A DNA stretch of 57,773 bases from the NCBI GenBank assembly GCA_030596125.1, contig JAUVKT010000005.1, positions 1 to 57,773 of the forward strand, read 5' to 3'. Positions 25,221 to 35,063 of the stretch are shown piece by piece. The DNA comes from Bacteroidales bacterium (GTDB lineage: Bacteria; Bacteroidota; Bacteroidia; Bacteroidales; VadinHA17). Below the pieces are notes generated by a model. That model saw nothing but the letters and a program-made list of their open reading frames with translations, had not been told where the DNA came from and did no database searches. Position 1 is the first letter of the stretch. Every line of letters begins with the position of its first letter. A program made the translations under genes and the position numbers.

Positions 25221-25650
25221 CCGACGGGTTAACTGAATTATTTATTATAAGAATGGTATCTATCCTGTTCTTTGTATAGCTGACATTTCCGATGGTGTAG
25301 AGAAAACTATATCCACAAGCTTTTGAAATAAAATGATGAGTTGCCGTATAAGTAATCTTAAGTGTGTCATGAATCAGCCCGTTTACAATAACATAATCTG
25401 CACAGTCGGATGCAGGGTTAAGAGGAAGCTCTATCTTCCCGGTTTTGGAGTTATCGTATATCAGAAGATCATCCATTCCAACTCCATATATGGTAAGGCT
25501 GTCGATAACAGTTGTTTCATTATTGTCAGTCTCATAAAGAGTAATAACTGCCATCGATTCTCCCGGATGGTCGCAACTCTCAGTTATGCAGCCTGAACAG
25601 ACCGCAATCAATACTATAATCAACCCTGCTGATAATCTGATACCTCTCAT
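25192..25650 (-). CDS. DUF6452 family lipoprotein
   Basis: 152 residues beginning with a lipoprotein-type signal (LIIVLIAVCSGC, Cys18 or Cys21). After ESCDHPGESMAVITLYE the sequence is mainly beta strands (VIDSLTIYGVGMDDLLIYD, KIELPLNPASDCADYVI). It is probably anchored at the periplasmic face of a membrane. The end of the gene overlaps the start of the DUF6048 gene by 29 bases, so the two are translated from one message and likely act together. Function unknown. Confidence 0.8.
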   Translation of the reverse strand: MRGIRLSAGLIIVLIAVCSGCITESCDHPGESMAVITLYETDNNETTVIDSLTIYGVGMDDLLIYDNSKTGKIELPLNPASDCADYVIVNGLIHDTLKITYTATHHFISKACGYSFLYTIGNVSYTKNRIDTILIINNSVNPSDEENLRTFF

Positions 25651-25810
25651 TAAAACGGGTAAAAGTGATTGATCAAAAGTAGTAAAAATTGTCGGTAGTG
25701 GAAAGAAAAACCGGCAACTGTAAAAAAGCTGCCGGCATATAATTTAATTTAGGTTTTGTGATTGAGAATTCTCCATATCAGGTTAATCTCACTGTAATAA
25801 TACACTCTTT

Positions 25811-27577
25811 TTATTTAACGTAATAAACTTCTTCAATGATTTTTATATACTTTTTCTTCAATACATTTCTTTTTAATTTAAGTGTAGGCGACATTTCACC
25901 TGACTCAGGCCCCCATGTGTCGGGAATTAGCCTGAACCTTTTTATCTGCTCATGATCACCAAGAGATTTATTCATCTCGTTTACCTCTTTTGAGAATCTT
26001 GCAATTACATCTTTATTCTGAACCAGATCAACGTTATTTTCATACTGTATCTTGTGTAATGAACACCAGTCATGCACAAATGTGAAATTGGGCATAATGA
26101 TGGCTGATGCAAATTTTTCATTTTCTCCGATGACCATTGCCTGCTCAACAAACAGAGACTCTTTGATCTTGTTTTCTAACATTTGGGGTGCAATATATTT
26201 ACCCGATGAAAGTTTAAATATTTCCTTTTTCCTGTCTGTTATTTTAAGAAACCTGCCTTCCAAAATTGTACCGATATCTCCTGTATGTATCCATCCGTCT
26301 TTCAGTATTTCATCGGTCAGATCAGGTGCTTTATAATAGCCTATCATTGTGTGTGGACCTTTTGTGAGAATCTCACCATCGTTGGCAATTTTAATCTCAA
26401 CACCAGGAATAGCCGGCCCTACAGTTCCAAACCTTACATCCTTAGCTTTGAAAGGGTTAACAGAAATAACCGGAGATGTTTCTGTTAAACCGTAACCTTC
26501 AATAATTGGAAGTCCGGCTGCCCAGAAAATTCGTGCAAGCCTGATTTGAAGGGCAGCACTACCTGAAACCATAAGTTTAACACCACCAAGGGCTGCCTGC
26601 CATTTGCTGAAGATTAATTTTCTGGCTATTTTAAGCTTAAACATGTAAAAAGCACTTTTGCCGGTTAACTCATATCTATTACCAAGGTTAACTGCCCAGA
26701 AGAAAAGTTGCTTTTTTATACCTGTCAGGTTTTTACCTTTGTTTATGATACTGTCATATATTTTTTCCAGAAGCCGGGGTACTGCAGTCATTATTTCCGG
26801 GTTTACCTCTTTTATCAGTTCGGTTATCATACCCATATTTTCGACGTATGAAATACTGATTCCCTTGTAATAGAAATGGTAGTTTACCATTCTTTCATAT
26901 ACATGGCAAAGAGGAAGAAAACTCATTGCTTTGTCACCATACCCAAAAGGATGTATATCATTAATGGATTTAAAGTTGCTAACAAGATTATTGTGTGATA
27001 ACATAACGCCCTTTGGCTGGCCTGTTGTTCCTGATGTATAAATAATAGTAAGCAGGTCTTCGGGTTTAATAGAATCCCCGATCTTCATTACCTCCTCTTT
27101 GAATTTATCTTCGCTTTTCTTTCCCTCTTCAATAAGTTCATCGAATTTTTTCAACCCTTCAACTTCATCAAAGGAATATACATTTTTAATCTCCTTAATA
27201 TTGGCAATAGCATCATTTACCCTCTTGTAAATAGAGCTGTTTGAAACGATAACAACCTGAACTTCGGCATGTCTGAGAATATAATCATACTCCTCAGCTC
27301 CGATAGTCGGGTAGATAGGAACATGTATCATTCCCGCTTTTGCCAGTCCCATATCGACAAAATTCCATTCCGGGCGGTTTCCTGTTATTGTTGCGACTTT
27401 ATCGCCTTTTTTTAATCCAAGCGACATCAAACCGTAACTAACCCAGTTTGAGTAGTCCCTTACATCTTCTGTTGAATAGTCAATCCACTCTTTACCGATC
27501 TTTCCGGAAAGGGCAGCTTTCCTGGGATATTTCTCAATATTCCAGTCAATAATGTCGAATGTTCTTGTTACTTCCAT
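25811..27577 (-). CDS. Long-chain acyl-CoA synthetase (AMP-binding)
   Basis: 588 residues, the usual length of the FadD15-like long-chain group. It carries the P-loop-like IIYTSGTTGQPKGVMLSHNN, the YGLTETSPVIS acyl-adenylate motif, GWIHTGDIGTI and the hinge/catalytic region ITDRKKEIFKLSSGKYIAPQ. It activates fatty acids to acyl-CoA through an acyl-AMP intermediate, on the cytoplasmic side. The N-terminus (RTFDIIDWNIEKYPRKAA) is complete. It stands alone between DUF6452 and alaS on the minus strand, with about 170 bases on either side, so it probably has its own promoter. Confidence 0.94.
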   Translation of the reverse strand: MEVTRTFDIIDWNIEKYPRKAALSGKIGKEWIDYSTEDVRDYSNWVSYGLMSLGLKKGDKVATITGNRPEWNFVDMGLAKAGMIHVPIYPTIGAEEYDYILRHAEVQVVIVSNSSIYKRVNDAIANIKEIKNVYSFDEVEGLKKFDELIEEGKKSEDKFKEEVMKIGDSIKPEDLLTIIYTSGTTGQPKGVMLSHNNLVSNFKSINDIHPFGYGDKAMSFLPLCHVYERMVNYHFYYKGISISYVENMGMITELIKEVNPEIMTAVPRLLEKIYDSIINKGKNLTGIKKQLFFWAVNLGNRYELTGKSAFYMFKLKIARKLIFSKWQAALGGVKLMVSGSAALQIRLARIFWAAGLPIIEGYGLTETSPVISVNPFKAKDVRFGTVGPAIPGVEIKIANDGEILTKGPHTMIGYYKAPDLTDEILKDGWIHTGDIGTILEGRFLKITDRKKEIFKLSSGKYIAPQMLENKIKESLFVEQAMVIGENEKFASAIIMPNFTFVHDWCSLHKIQYENNVDLVQNKDVIARFSKEVNEMNKSLGDHEQIKRFRLIPDTWGPESGEMSPTLKLKRNVLKKKYIKIIEEVYYVK

Positions 27578-27749
27578 TAGTTCAAATATTTATTTGGGCA
27601 ATTGTACTAATTTTTTTCGAACAAATAAAATTAATTATTCTTCAGAGAATGATTTATGGACTAAGTGATTGTATTACAGTGTGTAATACTGACAGATATA
27701 CAGTAGTGTTTTCGACCGTTTTTAAAAACAGGTCTATGAAACCGTATTC

Positions 27750-30380
27750 TTAAAGGTTATTAACGATTTCTTTTATTTTTTTGAGGGCTGCACCGATACC
27801 TTCCGGATTATTGCCTCCTGCTGTTGCAAGAAATGGTTGTCCACCACCACCACCGTTTATCTCCCTGGCTGCCTCCCTGATTATTGTACCTGCATTCAGC
27901 TTTCTATCCCTTATCAGATCGTCACTGACCATAACTACCAGATTGGCTTTCCCATTCTGTTCAGTTCCTGCTGCAAAAAGTACACTTTCACCTGTTTCGC
28001 GTACTCTGGATGCGATTGATTTCAGCATATCAACAGAGGTAGCTTTAATATGGCCGGTTACTACGGTGATACCATTAATTACCTCACTTCGTTCCATCAG
28101 TTGAGTTTTAAAGATCAAAGCCGCTTCGGCTTCCAACTGTTCTACTGTTTTTTTTAAAGTTGAATTCTCAGAAATAAGTCTGCTTACAGCATCAGGAAGG
28201 TTTCCTGCCGGTCCTACTAATTCTTTTATCTTTTCAAGTGTATCGAGTTTATTACCAAGGTATTCAAATGCCGTTGCAGATGTAATAGCTTCAATTCTTC
28301 TTACTCCGGCAGCAACACCACTTTCTGAAATAATTTTAAAAAGACCGATATTCCCGGTTGATTTGACATGTGTTCCTCCGCACAGTTCAACAGATTTCCC
28401 AAATGTGATAACTCTGACCCTGTTGTCATATTTTTCCCCAAACAGCGCTATGGCACCTTTATCAAGAGCCTCTTCCATAGATATATTATTAAGTATATCG
28501 GCAGATAAATCTTCCCTGATCATACTGTTTACCAGTTTTTCTATGTTTTTCAGCTCCCCGGGGGTTAATTTTTGAAAGTGGCTGAAGTCAAATCTTAATT
28601 TCTCATGGTTAACAAGCGAACCTTTCTGTTCGACATGGGTGCCCAGAACTTCACGGAGTGCATAATGGAGCAGATGTGTTGCACTGTGGTTATATGCAGT
28701 ATAGTGCCTTTTCTGCCTGTCTGCAATTGCAGTAAACCCGGCTTTCGGCTCAACCGGAATTTTGTGTGTAATATGTAAGTTGAGGTTATTCTCTTTAATA
28801 GTATCGGTAACCGGTATCTTTTCAGAATCATTGAATATATATCCTGTATCACCTGCCTGTCCACCCGACTCTGCATAGAAAGGGCTGCTGTTAAAAACTA
28901 ACTGGTAAATATCTTTTCCTTTTGTTCTGACTTTCCTGTATTTGGTTATCTCTATGTTACCTGTAGTATCTTCGTAACCGGTAAATACAAATGAAGTATC
29001 ATCTTTTAGTATGATCCATTCTTCTGTCTCCTTAATAGCATCAGCTCTGGATCTGTCTCTCTGTTTTTTCATTTCCTGCTCAAATGCTGCAATATCTACC
29101 TCTATCTTATTTTCTTTCAGAATAAGCTGAGTAAGATCGAGGGGAAACCCGTATGTGTCGTAGAGTGTAAATGCATCAGATCCGTTAAAAATTCGATTTT
29201 TACTTTTTTTAAGTTCAGTGAGTTTCTTCTCAATCAGTTTTATCCCTTTCCCAAGAGTGTTAAGAAATGTTTTTTCTTCCTGAAGTATTACCTGGGTTAT
29301 ATGTTTTTCCTGGTGGCTTAATTCGCTGAATGTATCTCCCATAATGTTAATCAATACAGGAACAAGTTTGTAGATAAAAGGATCATTGCAGGACAGGTAG
29401 GTGTAGCCATATCTGATTGCCCGCCTGAGGATTCTACGGATCACATAGCCAGCTTTATTATTTGACGGCATTTGCCCGTCTGCAATAGAAAACGAAACAG
29501 CCCTGAGATGATCGGCCACAACCCTCATAGCTATATCACTGTCATTCTTTTTTCCATAGGTTAATCCGGTTATAGCCGCAATCTCTTTAATGATGGTTTG
29601 AAAAACATCAGTGTCATAACTTGAAGTTTTACCCTGCGTAACCATACATAGTCTTTCGAAGCCCATCCCTGTGTCAACATGCTTCTGTGGCAGAAGTTCC
29701 AGGGCTCCATCCTGTTTCCTGTTGTACTGAATAAAAACCAGGTTCCATATCTCAATAACCAGAGGATGATCTTTGTTAACGAGTTGATGACCCGGGGTAG
29801 CGGCCCTTTCGTTATCGCTTCGCATGTCAATATGTATCTCAGAACATGGTCCGCACGGACCGGTATCTCCCATTTCCCAGAAGTTATCTTTTTTTGATCC
29901 GTTTATTATCCTGTTTTCGGGATCATTAAAACACTTTCCCCAGTATCCTGCAGATTCGTCATCCCTTTCAATATCTTCATCTTTGTTCCCTTCAAAAACC
30001 GTTACATAAATTCTATCGGCTGGAATATTCAATGCTGAGGTCAGAAATTCCCAACCCCATTCAATAGCCTCTTTTTTAAAGTAATCTCCGAAAGACCAGT
30101 TTCCCAACATTTCAAACATGGTATGATGGTATGTATCGTGTCCGACTTCTTCAAGATCATTATGTTTGCCAGACACCCTTAAACATTTCTGAGTATTTGC
30201 AACACGTTTATATTCAGCGGCTTGGTGTCCAAGGAAAATGTCTTTAAACTGGTTCATACCTGCATTTGTGAACATCAGGGTTGGATCATTCTTTATGATC
30301 ATAGGCGCTGATGATACAATCTGGTGATGTTTTGATTTAAAGAAATTAAAAAAAGCCTCTCTTAGTTCTTTTGAGTTCAT
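27750..30380 (-). CDS. alaS: Alanine--tRNA ligase
   Basis: 876 residues, full length. The class II catalytic core begins MNSKELREAFFNFFKSKHHQIV and carries TLMFTNAGMNQFKDIFLGH. The editing domain has HSATHLLHYALREVLGTHV and the zinc site CGGTHVKSTG. The C-terminal C-Ala domain ends with GGGGGQPFLATAGG, typical of the end of the protein. It charges tRNA-Ala in the cytoplasm and hydrolyses mischarged Ser/Gly-tRNA. It is divergent from the M23 peptidase operon, with the shared promoter region at about 30381-30482. This neighbour arrangement is common in Bacteroidota. Confidence 0.98.
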   Translation of the reverse strand: MNSKELREAFFNFFKSKHHQIVSSAPMIIKNDPTLMFTNAGMNQFKDIFLGHQAAEYKRVANTQKCLRVSGKHNDLEEVGHDTYHHTMFEMLGNWSFGDYFKKEAIEWGWEFLTSALNIPADRIYVTVFEGNKDEDIERDDESAGYWGKCFNDPENRIINGSKKDNFWEMGDTGPCGPCSEIHIDMRSDNERAATPGHQLVNKDHPLVIEIWNLVFIQYNRKQDGALELLPQKHVDTGMGFERLCMVTQGKTSSYDTDVFQTIIKEIAAITGLTYGKKNDSDIAMRVVADHLRAVSFSIADGQMPSNNKAGYVIRRILRRAIRYGYTYLSCNDPFIYKLVPVLINIMGDTFSELSHQEKHITQVILQEEKTFLNTLGKGIKLIEKKLTELKKSKNRIFNGSDAFTLYDTYGFPLDLTQLILKENKIEVDIAAFEQEMKKQRDRSRADAIKETEEWIILKDDTSFVFTGYEDTTGNIEITKYRKVRTKGKDIYQLVFNSSPFYAESGGQAGDTGYIFNDSEKIPVTDTIKENNLNLHITHKIPVEPKAGFTAIADRQKRHYTAYNHSATHLLHYALREVLGTHVEQKGSLVNHEKLRFDFSHFQKLTPGELKNIEKLVNSMIREDLSADILNNISMEEALDKGAIALFGEKYDNRVRVITFGKSVELCGGTHVKSTGNIGLFKIISESGVAAGVRRIEAITSATAFEYLGNKLDTLEKIKELVGPAGNLPDAVSRLISENSTLKKTVEQLEAEAALIFKTQLMERSEVINGITVVTGHIKATSVDMLKSIASRVRETGESVLFAAGTEQNGKANLVVMVSDDLIRDRKLNAGTIIREAAREINGGGGGQPFLATAGGNNPEGIGAALKKIKEIVNNL

Positions 30381-30417
30381 AGTAATCGTACTTCTGTGAT
30401 AATGATCTGTTAAGTGG

Positions 30418-30449
30418 TTTGTAAAATTAGTTTATTTAATTTAAATTTG
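30418..30449 (+). promoter_or_regulatory. Near-perfect Bacteroidota promoter for the M23 operon
   Basis: TTTG (30418-30421), a 20-base spacer and TAAATTTG (30442-30449) match the -33/-7 consensus exactly. Transcription would begin near 30456. It therefore lies downstream of the GTG at 30414 used by the ORF track and shows that this start cannot be right. Confidence 0.75.
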
Positions 30450-30482
30450 CTTCCCAAGTCGTTAAAAAACCAGATTAAAACC

Positions 30483-31445
30483 TTGATATTAAGGAAGAAA
30501 TATTTACTAGATAAGGAAAAATTACTTTACAGGCAGGTAAGACTAAGCTTCAGGGAAAAATTGGTAAGAATATTTTTCGGATTAGTCTTGTCCCTTGTAT
30601 TGGCAACCTTTTATGGCATAGGTTTTAAGAATCTGTTTGGATCACCCAAAGAGAAAATGCTGGAGGCTCAGGTAGAAGAGTTGAGATACAAGTACTCTCT
30701 GCTTGTGGAAGATTTTAATATCATTGATAAGAGTCTTGTTGGGATTGTCGGTGCTGAGGATAATATTTTCAGGCCGGTACTGGATATGGAGACACTTACT
30801 GAGTCATTCAGGCAGACCGGAGCAGGGGGGTCAAAAAAATATGAGGAGCTTGAGGGATATGAGAATTCAGCAATTATGATTTCTGCTACCCGCTATCTGG
30901 ATGAACTGATAAGACGAACCTATGTGCAATCAAAATCGTTCGAGGAGATCATTCCGGTAGCTGAAGACTGGAAGAACAGGATTGAGCATATCCCCTATAT
31001 TCGGCCTGTTAATGTAACAATACCCCTTGGAGATGGAATTAAGTTCAGGAATCATCCTGTACTTGGAATTTCCAGATGGCATTATGGTCAGGATTTTTCA
31101 GCCCCGCCGGGGACAAAGGTATATGCCACAGGATCGGGTCTGATTACTAAAGCAGCGTGGACACCTTATGGGTTTGGTAATCGTGTTGAAATTAACCATG
31201 GGTATGGGTTTAAGACAATTTATGGACATTTAAGCGGGTTTAATGTTGAGACCGGACAGGAGGTTCAAAGAGGTGATCTGATCGGCCTGTCAGGAAGTAC
31301 CGGCGTCTCTTCCGGTCCGCATTTGCATTACGAGATACATTATAATGGAAAAGTTCAGAATCCGCTTTATTTCTTTGACGACAACATTACCATGACAGAG
31401 TATAACAGTATGATAAATGCTCTTATCTGTGATACCCTTCGTTAA
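30483..31445 (+). CDS. M23 family metallopeptidase, membrane-anchored
   Basis: I choose the TTG at 30483 (ILRKKYLLDKEKLLYRQVRL). The promoter at 30418-30449 excludes the track's GTG, and this start aligns with the N-terminus of the paralogue that follows. 320 residues: an N-terminal membrane helix (FFGLVLSLVLATFYGIGF), a coiled region with YEELEGYENS and a C-terminal LytM/M23 domain. The domain has intact zinc ligands in RWHYGQDFSAPPGT and GPHLHYEIHY. It should cut peptide crosslinks in peptidoglycan from the periplasmic side of the inner membrane. It is the first gene of a six-gene plus-strand run. Confidence 0.88.
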   Translation: MILRKKYLLDKEKLLYRQVRLSFREKLVRIFFGLVLSLVLATFYGIGFKNLFGSPKEKMLEAQVEELRYKYSLLVEDFNIIDKSLVGIVGAEDNIFRPVLDMETLTESFRQTGAGGSKKYEELEGYENSAIMISATRYLDELIRRTYVQSKSFEEIIPVAEDWKNRIEHIPYIRPVNVTIPLGDGIKFRNHPVLGISRWHYGQDFSAPPGTKVYATGSGLITKAAWTPYGFGNRVEINHGYGFKTIYGHLSGFNVETGQEVQRGDLIGLSGSTGVSSGPHLHYEIHYNGKVQNPLYFFDDNITMTEYNSMINALICDTLR

Positions 31446-31518
31446 ACATTCGTTAATTTATTATGTTAATTTGTTGATAAGTGTGTAATTATCAGATATG
31501 TTATTTATAAATTAGTAC

Positions 31519-31526
31519 TATATTTG
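31519..31526 (+). promoter_or_regulatory. Candidate -7 box for the second M23 gene
   Basis: TATATTTG matches TAnnTTTG and lies 20 bases before the ATG at 31547. The -33 region is weak. It would provide a second entry to the operon. Confidence 0.45.
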
Positions 31527-31546
31527 CCTCGATTGCAGATAATATT

Positions 31547-32518
31547 ATGGCAAAAACAAAATATAAGTATAACCCTGATTCACTAAGTTTTGACAGGATA
31601 CGACTTAGCTATCGTGAGCGGTTTTTACGTTTCCTTGCCTATTTTGTCGGATCGCTGCTCCTTGCAGGTCTCTATGGAGGTATCTTTACCTACCTGATTG
31701 ACTCTCCAAAGGAGAAAGCCCTGAAACGTGAAATCTCGCAACTGGATTTACAGTATGAACTTATGAATCGTGAGATGAACAAGGTTGAAAAAGTATTATT
31801 GCATCTCCAGGAGACAGATGATAATCTTTATCGTACGATTTTTGAGGCAGAGCCAATCTCTACATCACTCAGAGAGGGAGGTATTGGGGGTGTTAACAGG
31901 TATAAAGAGCTGGAGGGGTATAAAAATTCCACTGTTGTGATTGAAACAGCTTCGAGGCTGGATAAAATATTGAAAAAAGTTTATGTTCAGTCAAAATCAT
32001 TTGACGACCTGATTATACTTGCAAGCGAAAAAGAGGATATGCTGAGAAGAATACCTGCTATTATGCCTATCAGCAACAAAGATCTTAAAAGGACTGCTTC
32101 GGGATGGGGGTACAGAATTCATCCAATATATAAAATAAGGAAGTTTCATTATGGTATGGATTTTACCGCTCCTACTGGCACGGATATTTATGCTACCGGT
32201 GACGGGAAAATATACCGTGTAATATCATCGCAGAGAGGACTTGGAAAACATATTATTATTGATCATGGATATGGCTATTCGACTGTTTATGCCCATATGA
32301 ACGGTTTTAATGTCCGAAAAGGTCAGAAAGTTAAAAGGGGAGATGTAATAGGCTTTGTAGGAAGTACAGGTTTGTCTACAGCACCCCACCTGCATTATGA
32401 GGTAAAACTTAATGGCAAACACATCGATCCGGCTAACTATTTTTTCAATGATCTTACTCCCGACGAGTATGACAGGATGATTATTTTAGCAATGAAGAGC
32501 GGACAATCATTTGATTAA
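31547..32518 (+). CDS. M23 family metallopeptidase (paralogue of the preceding gene)
   Basis: 323 residues starting MAKTKYKYNPDSLSFDRIRL, then a membrane helix (LAYFVGSLLLAGLYGGIF), a helical linker with YKELEGYKNS and VYVQSKSFDDL shared with its neighbour, and an M23 domain. Both ligand motifs are intact: FHYGMDFTAPTGTDIYATGDG and APHLHYEV. It is likely a periplasmic peptidoglycan endopeptidase tethered to the inner membrane. The tandem pair probably arose by duplication. It is followed 14 bases later by the capA-like gene. Confidence 0.93.
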   Translation: MAKTKYKYNPDSLSFDRIRLSYRERFLRFLAYFVGSLLLAGLYGGIFTYLIDSPKEKALKREISQLDLQYELMNREMNKVEKVLLHLQETDDNLYRTIFEAEPISTSLREGGIGGVNRYKELEGYKNSTVVIETASRLDKILKKVYVQSKSFDDLIILASEKEDMLRRIPAIMPISNKDLKRTASGWGYRIHPIYKIRKFHYGMDFTAPTGTDIYATGDGKIYRVISSQRGLGKHIIIDHGYGYSTVYAHMNGFNVRKGQKVKRGDVIGFVGSTGLSTAPHLHYEVKLNGKHIDPANYFFNDLTPDEYDRMIILAMKSGQSFD

Positions 32519-32532
32519 AATAATATCTCTTA

Positions 32533-33615
32533 ATGCATCACCTCCTGCTTGCCAGATCAATTATTATTATTCTATTATTATCAGTTCTTCTGCCATTTTC
32601 TTTTGGGCAGGGAAGTGATATTGATACGCTGAATAGTGAGAAAGAGATTGTGATTACCGCTGTCGGGGATATAATGTTAGGCACTGCTTTTCCGTCTGGT
32701 GAATATCTTCCGCCTTATGATAACCCTTATCCCCTTATGGAGTCAGTATTCCCGCTTCTGGATGGTTCGGATATTCTGTTTGGCAACCTGGAGGGACCCT
32801 TTTCAGGAGACGAGAAACTGGTGAAAAGATGCAGGGATACTACCAAATGCTATGCATTCAGGATGCCTGAACATTATGCTGCAGTACTTGATTCTGCAGG
32901 TTTCAATATATTAAGCCTTGCCAATAATCATATAATGGATTTTGGATCAGAAGGGCTGAATAATACGGCAAGGATACTCGACTCCCTTGATATTAAATTT
33001 GCCGGTCCGGATAAATATCCGTTTTCAATATTTACAATTGATTCGGTGAAATATGGATTTTGTGCTTTCTCCCCCAACAAAGGGACACTTAACATTACCG
33101 ATACCATTTTGGCCAAAAAGGTTGTAAGAATGCTTGATGACACATGTGATATTGTAATAGTTTCATTTCATGGTGGAGCAGAAGGGGCAGAGCATCAGTA
33201 TGTCACACGTAAGGAGGAGTTATTCTACGGAGAGAATCGCGGTAATGTTTACAGGTTTGCCCATATGGTTATCGATAATGGTGCAGATGTTGTATTAGGC
33301 CATGGTCCGCATGTGACCCGGGCAATTGAAGTATACCGCGACAGATTTATCGCTTACAGCCTTGGTAATTTCTGTACTTACAGGAGATTCAATATTTCAG
33401 GGCCAAACGGGTATGCCCCGGTGATTAAGGTAAATACCAATATATTTGGTAAATTTATAAAAGCATTAGTATTGCCTGTTTATCATAATAGTTACGGGCA
33501 TGTTAAATCCGATCCGAACAGAAGAGCAATAATCAGGTTACAGCAACTTGTTATATCGGATTTCCCTGAGTCGGTAGTGTTAATTACAGATGACGGATTG
33601 ATTAAATTAAAATGA
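32533..33615 (+). CDS. CapA family protein (PGA_cap metallophosphoesterase fold)
   Basis: 360 residues with signal peptide (SIIIILLLSVLLPFSFGQ). The PGA_cap domain shows ITAVGDIMLGTAFPSG, DILFGNLEGPFSGD, SLANNHIMDFG, VSFHGGAEGAEHQY and VVLGHGPHVTRAIEVY, which carry the expected metal-binding Asp, Asn and His residues. CapA was named from poly-gamma-glutamate capsule formation in bacilli. In Bacteroidota, stand-alone exported forms exist whose substrate is unknown, and no other capsule-polymer gene is present here. Its stop overlaps the start of the MerR gene (ATGA). Confidence 0.9.
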   Translation: MHHLLLARSIIIILLLSVLLPFSFGQGSDIDTLNSEKEIVITAVGDIMLGTAFPSGEYLPPYDNPYPLMESVFPLLDGSDILFGNLEGPFSGDEKLVKRCRDTTKCYAFRMPEHYAAVLDSAGFNILSLANNHIMDFGSEGLNNTARILDSLDIKFAGPDKYPFSIFTIDSVKYGFCAFSPNKGTLNITDTILAKKVVRMLDDTCDIVIVSFHGGAEGAEHQYVTRKEELFYGENRGNVYRFAHMVIDNGADVVLGHGPHVTRAIEVYRDRFIAYSLGNFCTYRRFNISGPNGYAPVIKVNTNIFGKFIKALVLPVYHNSYGHVKSDPNRRAIIRLQQLVISDFPESVVLITDDGLIKLK

Positions 33616-33956
33616 TAATTATGAGCGGACATGAAGAGAAAAGAGAAAAACTTTTTTATTCTATCGGTGAAGTAGCTGACATGCTGGGAGAACAAACCTC
33701 TGCTGTAAGATACTGGGAGAAGGAGTTTGATATTATCAAACCTCGAAAAAATAAGAAAGGTAACAGACTTTTTACTCCGTCAGATGTAGATAATCTTAAG
33801 ATAATACATTACCTGTTAAAGAAAAGGGGCATGACAATTGCCGGTGTGAAAAAGAAAATGTCAGATAATCCTCAGGATGTCAGAAATAATCATAAAGTGA
33901 TTGAATCATTGCAACGTATAAAGGATACACTGATAGATATCAGGGATAACAGGTAA
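33612..33956 (+). CDS. MerR family transcriptional regulator
   Basis: 114 residues. The winged-helix DNA-binding domain is near the N-terminus (YSIGEVADMLGEQTSAVRYWEKEF, then NRLFTPSDVDNLKIIHYLL) and is followed by a short helical tail. There is no effector-binding domain and no metal-binding cysteine cluster, as in the short HTH-only MerR proteins seen in Bacteroidota near M23 peptidases. It is translationally coupled to the capA-like gene. Targets are unknown; the operon's own promoter is one candidate. Confidence 0.88.
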   Translation: MIIMSGHEEKREKLFYSIGEVADMLGEQTSAVRYWEKEFDIIKPRKNKKGNRLFTPSDVDNLKIIHYLLKKRGMTIAGVKKKMSDNPQDVRNNHKVIESLQRIKDTLIDIRDNR

Positions 33957-33966
33957 AAAACAGATT

Positions 33967-35061
33967 ATGACAGTAGAAGAAATTTCAGGACATCTTTCGT
34001 CGGTAATCCCTGTTTCATACAAGGAGCCATATGATAATACAGGTCTTATTGTTGGAGATCCCGGGTGTGAGATCGATAATCTTATCCTTTCCGTTGATGT
34101 GACCGATGAGGTAATGGATGAGGCTATTAAATCGGGTGCAGGCATGATCGTCTCACACCATCCTCTGATTTTCGGCGGACTTAAGAAGCTGACAGGGTCG
34201 TCATTTGTCGAAAGAATTGTAACAAAGGCTATTAAGAATGATATAGCATTGTATGCTGCACACACTAATCTTGATGTAATACCCGGAGGAGTTAGTTACA
34301 GGATGGCAAAAAAGTTAAACCTTAAGAATGTTACTCCCCTGGTGCCTATGGAAGGGAATCTTGTTAAGATAATAGTTTTTGTTCCTGAATCAGATGCAGA
34401 GAAAGTAAGAAATGCCATGTTTAATGCCGGTGGCGGTACAATTGGTAATTATGATCACTGTAGTTTCAACTCTGATGGTTATGGCACATTCAGGGCAGGA
34501 GAGGGGACAAACCCATATACGGGAATCATTGGCCTGGATCACCAGGAGAAAGAGGTGCGTATCGAAATGATAGTTCCTGATCACCATAAATCCGGAGTCC
34601 TGCAGGCAATGACAGGCGCTCACCCCTACGAAGAGGTCGCATATGATATTTACCGCCTCGAAAATCTGATGCCCGGGGCCGGCATGGGTGTTATTGGTGA
34701 TTTAAATGAACCTATGGATGAAAAACCCTTTATTGAATCCCTGGTATCTGTATTTGATTCAGCAGGATTGAAGCATAGTAATTTTACCGGTGAAAAAATT
34801 TCCAGAGTGGCACTTTGTGGTGGTTCGGGAGCCTCCCTGATAAAGGATGCTCTACGATCTGACGCAAATATATTTGTAACAGCCGATGTTAAATACCACT
34901 CCTTTTTTGATGCAGATGGTAGAATGGTTATAGCAGATATCGGACACTATGAAAGTGAGAAATTTGCACTTGAAATTTTATATGAAATAATTACAAAAAA
35001 ATTCCCTAAATTTGCAATCCGATTTTCTAAAGTAAATACAAATCCGGTAAACTATTTTTAA
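33967..35061 (+). CDS. Nif3-like dinuclear metal centre hexameric protein, long form
   Basis: 364 residues. The N-terminal metal-site motifs are NTGLIVGDPGCEID, SHHPLIFGG and AAHTNLDVIPGGVSYRM. The second part of the site is at the C-terminus (VTADVKYHSFFDADGRMVIADIGHYESE). In between, at about residues 130-230, lies the CutA-like inserted domain of the YqfO long form (KIIVFVPESDAEKVRNAMFNAGGG ... HPYEEVAYDIY). Family members form toroidal hexamers. Some are annotated as GTP cyclohydrolase I type 2, but a general activity is unproven. It lies three bases before the zinc-ribbon gene, a common neighbour. Confidence 0.93.
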   Translation: MTVEEISGHLSSVIPVSYKEPYDNTGLIVGDPGCEIDNLILSVDVTDEVMDEAIKSGAGMIVSHHPLIFGGLKKLTGSSFVERIVTKAIKNDIALYAAHTNLDVIPGGVSYRMAKKLNLKNVTPLVPMEGNLVKIIVFVPESDAEKVRNAMFNAGGGTIGNYDHCSFNSDGYGTFRAGEGTNPYTGIIGLDHQEKEVRIEMIVPDHHKSGVLQAMTGAHPYEEVAYDIYRLENLMPGAGMGVIGDLNEPMDEKPFIESLVSVFDSAGLKHSNFTGEKISRVALCGGSGASLIKDALRSDANIFVTADVKYHSFFDADGRMVIADIGHYESEKFALEILYEIITKKFPKFAIRFSKVNTNPVNYF

Positions 35062-35063
35062 GC

